Source: SAR202 cluster bacterium Io17-Chloro-G4
Lineage (GTDB): Bacteria; Chloroflexota; Dehalococcoidia; Lucifugimonadales; UBA3495
Reading direction: 5' to 3'
Assembly (NCBI GenBank): GCA_002816455.1
Contig: MUCR01000068.1
Coordinates: 1 to 32,297 of the forward strand
Length of the DNA stretch: 32,297 nt
Numbering within the stretch: position 1 is the first letter of the stretch; each line of letters opens with the position of its first letter. The notes under the pieces were generated by a model, which saw only the letters and a program-made list of their open reading frames with translations, was not told the origin of the DNA and searched no databases. Made by a program: the position numbers and the translations under genes. Positions 1-6,300 of this stretch are shown piece after piece.

Positions 1-66
1 ATTCAACTAATAAGAAAGCAGCCTAGGACCACTCCATCAAGTGCGTTTCATGAGATTAGGAGCGAG

Positions 67-1827
67 TTGGCAACTAGTTTTCAGGAAATCGTCGTGGAGG
101 CCCAGACCCGCTGGCAAGGACTGACCACGGGCGACCAGCCTTGGATACGCATTGGCAGCGCCCTCTGCGGCCAAGCTGCCGGCTGCGATGCGGTGACGGC
201 GGTCGTAGAAAAAGCTTTAGCATCTCAAGGGATAGAGGCCAACGTTAGTCAAGTGGGCTGCATCGGCCTATGTTTTGCCGAGCCCTTGGTGGATGTCCAA
301 ATGCCCGGTGGACCCAGGATATTCTACGGCAACGTCACTCCCGAGACAGTGGAACGCATTGTTGCCAACCATGTGGCGGGCGGAACGCCGGTTACGGAAT
401 TGGCCCTGGGATTCCTTGAGGGCGTTTTTACGGACCCATCTACCGAACAGCCTGGGTCGGAAGATGATCGTAACCTGCCAGCGGATATCCCTAATCTGGA
501 CCAACACCCCATGCGCGTGTTGGAGACCCGCATTGCTCTGCGTAATTCAGGCACCATCGACCCCCTGGACATCTACCAGTACGTAGCCAATGGGGGCTAC
601 CGTGCTCTGGAAAAGGCTCTCACCGAGATGACCGCCGAAGACACTCTGAATCAGGTGGCCGATTCTGGTCTTAGAGGCCGTGGCGGCGCCGCGTTTTCCA
701 CGGGGACAAAGTGGAAGTTTCTGGCAGGCTCCGGCGCTCCCGTCAAGTACATCCTGTGCAACTGCGAGGAAGGAGATCCGGGGGCATTCAACGATAAAGC
801 AATTCTTGAAAGCGACCCTCACACTCTACTTGAAGGATTAATCCTGGCTGGCTATGCCACCGGCGCCAGTAATGGCTATATTTTTATACGTCACGGCCAC
901 GACGGCCCAATAGACCGGTGCCGGGCTGCGGTGGAGCAAGCCCGTGAATTGGGATTATGGGGAGAAAATATCCTGGGTTCGGGGTTCAGCTTTGACGTGG
1001 AAGTGGCCTTAACCGGCGATTCCTACGTGGCCGGTGAGGAAAGCGGCTTGATGGAAGCGATCGAAGGCAAGCGGGCCATGCCCCGCTTCCGGCCGCCCTT
1101 CCCTGCCCAGAGCGGCCTATTTGGCAAGCCCACCAACATCAACAACATTAAAACCCTGGCGTATGTCCCTGAGATAGTTTCCAGGGGCTCTGAGTGGTTC
1201 GCCGGAATCGGCCACGATCAGAGCACCGGCACCGCCATTCTGTGCTTAACCGGTTCCTTGAACTACACCGGGATGGTTGAGGTGCCTTTGGGTACCAACC
1301 TCAAAGACGTGATCTACCAAGTGGCTGGCGGTGTGCCATCCGGCAAGGAGTTGAAGCTGGTCCAGACCGGTGGGCCTCTGGGAGGCGTTCTGGGCGCCGA
1401 TGCCATAGACGTGGTATTAGACTTCGAGATACTCCGGAACGCTGGGGCAATCATGGGCTCGGGCGGAATTATCGCCGCCGATGAAGATACTTGTGTGGTG
1501 GACCTGACCCGGTCGTTAATTGCTTTCTGTCAATATGAGTCCTGCGGCAAGTGTTTTCCCTGTCGTATGGGAATGAGCCACTTGTTGGAGGTGTTGGAGC
1601 GGATTTGCCGGTTGGAGGGGCGACCTGAAGACTTGGATTTAATGCGCAGCGTGGGTGAAAACATGCAGGCAGGCTCCCTATGCGGTCACGGTCAATTAGG
1701 ATTTAACCCCGTGGCTTCTGCACTGCGTCACTTTGGGCAAGAGTTTGAAACCCATATTCTCGACCGAGAGTGCCCCACCGGGCGCTGCTTGGATCCCCGT
1801 TTCTCGCCCCGGCAAAGCCGCCGATAA
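67..1827 (+). CDS. nuoF: NuoF-like NADH-binding flavoprotein with fused N-terminal 2Fe-2S domain
   Basis: Predicted cytoplasmic NADH-oxidising subunit passing electrons from FMN to FeS clusters. Residues ~25-100 form a thioredoxin-like 2Fe-2S domain (C34, C40, C65, C69), the part that is a separate NuoE protein in respiratory complex I. The NADH/FMN domain follows, with the glycine-rich FMN/NADH loop GLRGRGGAAF (201-210) and CNCEEGDPGA (231-240). An SLBB region comes next, then the C-terminal 4Fe-4S ligands C493, C496, C499 and C539. The length, 586 aa, fits NuoF-type subunits of soluble NAD-linked complexes (HndC/FdsB/HoxF type). The start is TTG with AGGAG at 58-62. It is followed by a small nuclease-like gene and then the NuoG-like partner, so the two were probably one transcription unit. 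The family is clear; the physiological electron partner is inferred. Confidence 0.93.
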   Translation: MATSFQEIVVEAQTRWQGLTTGDQPWIRIGSALCGQAAGCDAVTAVVEKALASQGIEANVSQVGCIGLCFAEPLVDVQMPGGPRIFYGNVTPETVERIVANHVAGGTPVTELALGFLEGVFTDPSTEQPGSEDDRNLPADIPNLDQHPMRVLETRIALRNSGTIDPLDIYQYVANGGYRALEKALTEMTAEDTLNQVADSGLRGRGGAAFSTGTKWKFLAGSGAPVKYILCNCEEGDPGAFNDKAILESDPHTLLEGLILAGYATGASNGYIFIRHGHDGPIDRCRAAVEQARELGLWGENILGSGFSFDVEVALTGDSYVAGEESGLMEAIEGKRAMPRFRPPFPAQSGLFGKPTNINNIKTLAYVPEIVSRGSEWFAGIGHDQSTGTAILCLTGSLNYTGMVEVPLGTNLKDVIYQVAGGVPSGKELKLVQTGGPLGGVLGADAIDVVLDFEILRNAGAIMGSGGIIAADEDTCVVDLTRSLIAFCQYESCGKCFPCRMGMSHLLEVLERICRLEGRPEDLDLMRSVGENMQAGSLCGHGQLGFNPVASALRHFGQEFETHILDRECPTGRCLDPRFSPRQSRR

Positions 1828-1847
1828 TGGTGCCTTACTGGGGACGA

Positions 1848-1868
1848 TTCACCGCAGAGGCGCAGAGA
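1848..1868 (+). repeat. Left 21-bp inverted repeat of GxxExxY cassette
   Basis: Begins TTCACCGCAGAG and pairs with 2280-2300 with one mismatch (G at 1860 against T at 2288). It sits 21 bases after the NuoF-like stop. The GCAGAG motif recurs at 1871-1876, so purine-rich repeat sequence also supplies the only ribosome-binding sequence in front of the GxxExxY ATG. Confidence 0.75.
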
Positions 1869-1878
1869 GCGCAGAGAA

Positions 1879-2262
1879 ATGAAAGTCAATGAGGTTACGC
1901 ACGCGGTTATAGGGGCCGCTATAGAGGTTCATCGTGCTATAGGTCCAGGACTTCTGGAGTCAGCATATGAAGAGTGTCTCTGTCAAGAGTTGAAGTTGAG
2001 GGAAATCCCATATAGTAGGCAGCAAGAACTACCTGTTCAATACAAGGGCATTCAACTGGATTGCGGATACCGGATGGATTTAGTTGTGGCGGGCGAAGTG
2101 GTAATCGAAATCAAATCATTGGATGCTCTTATGCCCATTCACAAGGCACAGCTAATGACCTACCTGAAACTCGGCGGCTGGAAAGTAGGACTGTTGATCA
2201 ACTTCAACGTGCCTGTCTTGAAACAAGGAATTCAGAGGGTCGTGCTGGATCTTCCGGAATAG
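1879..2262 (+). CDS. GxxExxY protein, PD-(D/E)xK nuclease-like fold
   Basis: 127-residue member of the GxxExxY family (usual length about 125 aa). The signature is visible as G24-x2-E27-x2-Y30 in [12 protein letters not shown]-(D/E)xK-type core follows: D67 in YRMDLVV, then E77-x-K79 in VVIEIKS. The domain resembles restriction-endonuclease-fold proteins, but the family has no established biological role that I can cite. The ATG start lies directly on repeat-derived purine-rich sequence. It is codirectional with the flanking redox genes and flanked by an inverted repeat pair, suggesting a transferred or mobile insert rather than a functional part of the redox complex. The core residues are all present, so the gene looks intact. 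Confidence 0.88.
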   Translation: MKVNEVTHAVIGAAIEVHRAIGPGLLESAYEECLCQELKLREIPYSRQQELPVQYKGIQLDCGYRMDLVVAGEVVIEIKSLDALMPIHKAQLMTYLKLGGWKVGLLINFNVPVLKQGIQRVVLDLPE

Positions 2263-2279
2263 GGCATATTAATAAATTA

Positions 2280-2300
2280 TCTCTGCGTCTCTGCGGTGAA
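2280..2300 (-). repeat. Right 21-bp inverted repeat of GxxExxY cassette
   Basis: Reverse complement of 1848-1868 with one mismatch. It begins 18 bases after the GxxExxY stop and ends 20 bases before the ATG of the NuoG-like gene, so it lies in the 5' leader of that gene. Confidence 0.75.
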
Positions 2301-2320
2301 AAAAATACGGTGAGAAAGCT

Positions 2321-5167
2321 ATGGCCGATGAAATAACTATCAGCTTCGATGGCGTAGAAGTTAAAACCCAGCCCGGCAAAATGGTATTGGAAGCCGCCAT
2401 GGAAGGGGGGATTTTTCTGCCCTATCTTTGCTATCACCCTGGTATGAAACCCTTTGCTGCTTGCCGCATGTGCGTGGTTGGCGTTGAAGGGGGGCGTGGC
2501 TATCCTGCCGCTTGCGCTCTGCCGGTAACGGACGGTATGAAGATACGCAACGAGGTGGAAGACGTTCAAGCGTTAAGGCGTTCCGTCATGGAAATGCTGG
2601 TTGCCGAGCACCCACAAGGCTGCTTGAACTGCCACCGTGTAGATATCTGCGGGCCTACCGACATTTGCTTGCGCCACGTGTCGATCAACGACCGCTGTGT
2701 GACCTGCCCCAAGAACGAGCGTTGCGAGTTGAAAGACACGGTCCGTTATTTGGGGATGAACTTGGAATCTCCCCTGGAATACAAGTATCGGAATATTCCT
2801 CTTGAGTTGGGCGATCCGTTTTACGACAGGGACTACAACCTATGTATTGTCTGCGGACGGTGCGTACGGGCTTGCGAAGAATTGCGGGGTGACGACGCTA
2901 TTTGCTTCGTCGACCGGGCCGGAACGGCCCTGGTCGGTACCTCTTTCGGGACCTCGTTGCTGGAGTCTGGCTGCGAGTTTTGCGGTGCCTGCATCGACGT
3001 TTGCCCGGTGGGCGCCTTGGTCGAGACGGAGCACAAATGGGAGAAGCCAGCCCGGACAGAACCGGCTATTTGCCCACTTTGCCCGGTGGGCTGCCAGCTC
3101 AATTTGGAAGTTAATTTCTCAGGCGGCTTCGTCCGGGCTGTGCCCGAAATAAACGCGCCGTCTAACCGGGGACAGGCATGCTTCCGCGGGAAGTTTGGCT
3201 TAGAGTTCATCAACCACACCGGTCGCCTGCAAACTCCCTTAATTCGCAAAGAGGGCGTGTTAGAGGAAGCGACTTGGGATGAAGCCTTGGACTACGTTGC
3301 TTCCCGCCTTACTGAATACAGAGGCGAAAAATTCGCATTGCTAACCGCGCCGGATTGCACCAATGAAGAACATTATTTAGCGCAAAAATTTTGCCGAGTC
3401 GCGATGCAGTCCAACAATGTGGACCAGACCTCAAACACCCAAGCGGAATTGGTCCTAGGCTTGGAAACGTCTCTCGGTTACCCTGCCGCCACTAACTCAA
3501 TATGGGACTTGGAAAATTCGGGCTGCATTCTAGTTTTCAACTGCAATGTGACTGAAGAGCATAATGTGGTTGGGGTGCCCATCAAGCGAGCCGCCAGGAA
3601 CTCCACTGACTTGGTGGTGATAGATTCCCGGGAGGTGGAATTGACTCGTTACGCCAAGCTGTGGCTGCGGCCGGCTCCGGGCACCGAGTTGCTGCTTCTG
3701 GGCGGAATCTTAAAGTCCATGGTCGACCAAGGGCTGGACAACGGGGATTGGCTTGAAGAGAACTGCGAAAGCCCCGCCACGCTTCTCTACGCCTTGAGTA
3801 GCCTAGACTTGGCTCAGGTCGCCAAAGAGACCTACGTTTCGGAGGCAGATATCGCCCAAGCGGCCCTGCTATACGGGCAAGCCGATTCGGCGGCAATCGT
3901 TTACGCCCTGGACAATATTTCGGCCGAAGCCCAGAGAGATTGCGTCAGGTCTTTGCTCAACATGAGCTTATTGACCGGCAACCTGGGCAAACCCGGGTCT
4001 GGGTTGCTGCCTTTGCGTCAAGGCGCCAACGAGCAAGGCGCCTGGGATGTTGGCTGCTTGCCCGACCGCCTGCCGGGATATGCCATGGTGGACGACGCTG
4101 AAGCTCGTCAAGTCTTGGAGTCGGCTTGGGGCAGTTCCCTTCCCACTTCTCCGGGGATTGGCGCCGCCGAGGCGTTGAGTGGTGTAGCGGAAGGCAGAAT
4201 TAACGCCATGGTGTTGGCTGGCGACAGTCCCAATTTGGAGAACGGAAAATTGGGAGACGGCCCGGCTGCTCTTGAAGGACTGGAGTTTTTGGTGGTGATT
4301 GACAGCTTCTTGAGCCAGGCCGCCCAAAGGGCTAGTGTGGTCTTCCCTAGGTCAACTTTTGCCGAGAAAGAAGGCACTTTCACCAACATGGAACGCCGCG
4401 TTCAACGGTTCTCTGCAATTTTTCAACAGCAAGAATCCGGGGAAGAAAATGGCTTTGGGGCCCGGCCCGAAAGCTGGATAATTTCTCAGTTGGCCCAGCG
4501 TATGAGCGTCCCCGGCTTCGAGCATGACACCCCCGCCGAGATCATGGACGAAATCGCCAAAGTGACCGGCATCTACACAGGAATCTCTTACACCAAATTG
4601 AATGCCGATGGCGCCATCGTATTCCGCACGTTGCTGGAGAGCCCTCAACCTACCCAGGTGTTGTACTCGGGCCGAGAGCATCCGGGCATCCAGTGGCCTT
4701 GTGCCAGCCATGAGGGAAAAGGGACACCGGTTTTGTATGACGCTGGTTTCACCGATCGGAAGGCCGAGGTTGAGACACCACAGTTCCATTCGGTCTCGAA
4801 ACCACTCGACCCGGAGTTTCCCGCCTGGTTGGTCCCGGGCAGAGTGTTACAGCAACTCGACCGTGAATTAACGGTACTCAAAGGCAAGCACAACCAGATC
4901 GTCAGAAAAGAATTAATGGAGTTGAATCCAATTGACGCCGCTTCTTGGGAAATAGATGAAGAAGATCTAGTCGAAGTGGTAGGACGAGGTTACCGCCTCT
5001 CCGGCTGGGCTCATATTGACGAATCAGTTCCACCGGGGGTGATTGCCACCACATCTCTGTTCGGGCAGTTGGTTTCCGACCTTGAGGCCAGCGAGGAGAT
5101 GGTCCCCGCCGCCAGGTTGCCCGGCTTAAATATACGTCCGGCGAGAATCTTAAAGACCGGAAATTAA
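2321..5167 (+). CDS. NuoG-like multi-FeS molybdopterin-oxidoreductase-fold subunit lacking Cys/Sec Mo ligand
   Basis: 948-residue electron-transfer subunit. N-terminal plant-type 2Fe-2S domain (C37, C48, C51, C65), a His-Cys 4Fe-4S motif (H97, C101, C104, C110), then a second Cys series (C116, C126, C129, C135) ending in a CEL motif. Two ferredoxin clusters follow (C175/178/181/185 and C218/221/224/228), then the 4Fe-4S motif of the molybdopterin domain (C251, C254, C258, C287). The rest is molybdopterin-oxidoreductase fold ending in a dinucleotide-binding-like domain (~835-948). In formate dehydrogenases the metal-ligating Cys/Sec comes six residues after the NNVD motif. Here NNVD (365-368) is followed by QTSNTQ, placing Gln374 at that position. 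I therefore do not call it formate dehydrogenase; a NuoG-like wire is more likely. The ATG start has GAGAAAG upstream (2312-2318). Confidence 0.85.
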   Translation: MADEITISFDGVEVKTQPGKMVLEAAMEGGIFLPYLCYHPGMKPFAACRMCVVGVEGGRGYPAACALPVTDGMKIRNEVEDVQALRRSVMEMLVAEHPQGCLNCHRVDICGPTDICLRHVSINDRCVTCPKNERCELKDTVRYLGMNLESPLEYKYRNIPLELGDPFYDRDYNLCIVCGRCVRACEELRGDDAICFVDRAGTALVGTSFGTSLLESGCEFCGACIDVCPVGALVETEHKWEKPARTEPAICPLCPVGCQLNLEVNFSGGFVRAVPEINAPSNRGQACFRGKFGLEFINHTGRLQTPLIRKEGVLEEATWDEALDYVASRLTEYRGEKFALLTAPDCTNEEHYLAQKFCRVAMQSNNVDQTSNTQAELVLGLETSLGYPAATNSIWDLENSGCILVFNCNVTEEHNVVGVPIKRAARNSTDLVVIDSREVELTRYAKLWLRPAPGTELLLLGGILKSMVDQGLDNGDWLEENCESPATLLYALSSLDLAQVAKETYVSEADIAQAALLYGQADSAAIVYALDNISAEAQRDCVRSLLNMSLLTGNLGKPGSGLLPLRQGANEQGAWDVGCLPDRLPGYAMVDDAEARQVLESAWGSSLPTSPGIGAAEALSGVAEGRINAMVLAGDSPNLENGKLGDGPAALEGLEFLVVIDSFLSQAAQRASVVFPRSTFAEKEGTFTNMERRVQRFSAIFQQQESGEENGFGARPESWIISQLAQRMSVPGFEHDTPAEIMDEIAKVTGIYTGISYTKLNADGAIVFRTLLESPQPTQVLYSGREHPGIQWPCASHEGKGTPVLYDAGFTDRKAEVETPQFHSVSKPLDPEFPAWLVPGRVLQQLDRELTVLKGKHNQIVRKELMELNPIDAASWEIDEEDLVEVVGRGYRLSGWAHIDESVPPGVIATTSLFGQLVSDLEASEEMVPAARLPGLNIRPARILKTGN

Positions 5168-5197
5168 TCAAAAAATTTTAATGCAGGCTCTTTGAAA

Positions 5198-5282
5198 AGG
5201 ACCTGTTTAGGATAGCAGAGACTGGTTAAGGTAAGTCGTCTAATTTTAGAGCAGGTCCTGGGCTAACAGAAACGCCCTGCTC
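5198..5282 (+). promoter_or_regulatory. Mutually exclusive inverted repeats in the leader of the FNR-like gene
   Basis: AGGACCTG (5198-5205) can pair with CAGGTCCT (5252-5259). The segment GAGCAGG (5249-5255) can instead pair with CCTGCTC (5276-5282). The two pairings share 5252-5255 and so exclude each other, as in an attenuator. There is no T-run after either stem and no recognised riboswitch core, so this is a weak call. Confidence 0.25.
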
Positions 5283-5314
5283 CACCGGCCTAAATTCCAG
5301 TTAAGGAGCGATAA

Positions 5315-6082
5315 ATGGTTGAAGATGCGACCCTGGTAAATGCAGGAAGTCCCAGGCCGCAGCCGAACCCCGGCTTTCCCACTGCCAAGCTGGTGGAGCG
5401 GAGGGACGTCAGCGAGGACCTCATGGTCATCCGGCTGGAACCCGAGGAAGGTCCTCTTAAATTCAAGCCAGGGCAATATTGCACCTTAGGGTTGGATGGA
5501 ATCGAGCGCGCTTATTCTATAGCGTCGGCGCCCCACGAGCCATGGCTGGAGATTTTCGTGGAGTTGGTGCCCGAAGGCGAGTTGACTCCCAGGATGTTCA
5601 GGATGCAAATCGGGGACCTCATCTCTCTTAGACCCCGTGCCAAAGGGCTATTCACCATGGACCAACGGGTCCACCACCACTTCATGGTTTCCACCGTGAC
5701 CGGGGTGGCTCCTTCCATCAGCATGCTGAGGAGTTGCCATCTGGAAGGCGTCCAAGACCACAAATTCTACGTCCTGCTTGGCGCCAGCTACGAGGACGAG
5801 TTGACTTATGACGAGGAGTTGTCGGCCTTGGTGGTCACAAATCCCAATCTACTGGAGTTCGTCCCCACCGTTAGTCGGCCCAACGAAGAGCGAAACGCCA
5901 GTTGGCGCGGGGCCAAGGGCCGGGTCAATTCCATCACCGAACAATACTTGAACCAGTTTGAGCTGCCCCAAGATGACACTATGATTTATGCATGTGGGCA
6001 TCCCGGCATGATCGAAGCGGTGAGGGATATCGTCGTCCCCCAAGGATGGATGTTTATAGAAGAACGGTTCTGGAAAGAGTGA
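5315..6082 (+). CDS. Ferredoxin--NADP(+) reductase-type flavoprotein
   Basis: 255-residue FAD/NAD(P)-binding oxidoreductase of the bacterial FNR superfamily. The FAD-binding barrel contains RAYS (65-68) within the typical R-x-Y-S motif. The nucleotide-binding domain has TGVAPS (129-134), the YACGHPGMI motif (225-233), and the characteristic C-terminal aromatic ending RFWKE. The length matches Azotobacter/Rhodobacter-type FNRs (~255-275 aa). ATG start with AAGGAG at 5303-5308. It lies 147 bases after the NuoG-like gene on the same strand. Together the genes could link NADH, ferredoxin and NADPH pools, but the coupling is inferred from adjacency only. A strong terminator follows. Confidence 0.9.
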   Translation: MVEDATLVNAGSPRPQPNPGFPTAKLVERRDVSEDLMVIRLEPEEGPLKFKPGQYCTLGLDGIERAYSIASAPHEPWLEIFVELVPEGELTPRMFRMQIGDLISLRPRAKGLFTMDQRVHHHFMVSTVTGVAPSISMLRSCHLEGVQDHKFYVLLGASYEDELTYDEELSALVVTNPNLLEFVPTVSRPNEERNASWRGAKGRVNSITEQYLNQFELPQDDTMIYACGHPGMIEAVRDIVVPQGWMFIEERFWKE

Positions 6083-6196
6083 TTCCCTTAAACCTCGCTA
6101 CCTAGGTTAATCCGGCGCAGTCGCTGTGAAATCGCACGTAGGCGTCACCTCGGATTATAAGTAGACACCGACGTCTTGTTGAGCAAATGAGTTTTC

Positions 6197-6235
6197 GCAG
6201 CCACCGGCTAACTGACAGCCGGTGACTGCTTTTTT
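6197..6235 (+). terminator. Rho-independent terminator between the redox cluster and mutS
   Basis: Left arm 6197-6209 (GCAG, C, CACCGGCT) and right arm 6217-6229 (AGCCGGTG, A, CTGC) form a 13-position stem with one C/A mismatch, closed by a 7-base loop and followed immediately by six T (6230-6235). It lies 115 bases after the FNR stop. The intervening 3' stretch also has a distant TAATCCG/CGGATTA pair (6108-6114/6151-6157). Confidence 0.88.
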
Positions 6236-6300
6236 AATTGAACTTTGAGTTAGAATTGCTGTTGAATAACTTCGAGTAATCAATCACGGACGGCCGGACC

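Larger units (their letters stand above)
1848..2300. mobile_element. Candidate cassette: GxxExxY gene bounded by 21-bp inverted repeats
   Basis: The sequence at 1848-1868 (begins TTCACCGCAGAG) and the reverse complement of 2280-2300 match at 20 of 21 positions. They enclose one small ORF and almost nothing else. The left repeat ends 10 bases before the ORF start and a partial second copy of its GCGCAGAG unit abuts the ATG. The right repeat ends 20 bases before the NuoG-like start codon. The unit splits a gene pair that normally sits adjacent. No transposase is present and I see no target-site duplication, so mobility is inference from structure. Confidence 0.5.

Noticed and set aside
2321-5167. 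Annotating the large FeS protein as a formate dehydrogenase
   Set aside because: No Cys or Sec at the expected ligand position; Gln374 is there instead, and no in-frame TGA occurs in the gene.
6083-6196. Small RNA or tRNA before the terminator
   Set aside because: No cloverleaf or known RNA core could be drawn; only a distant 7-base inverted pair.
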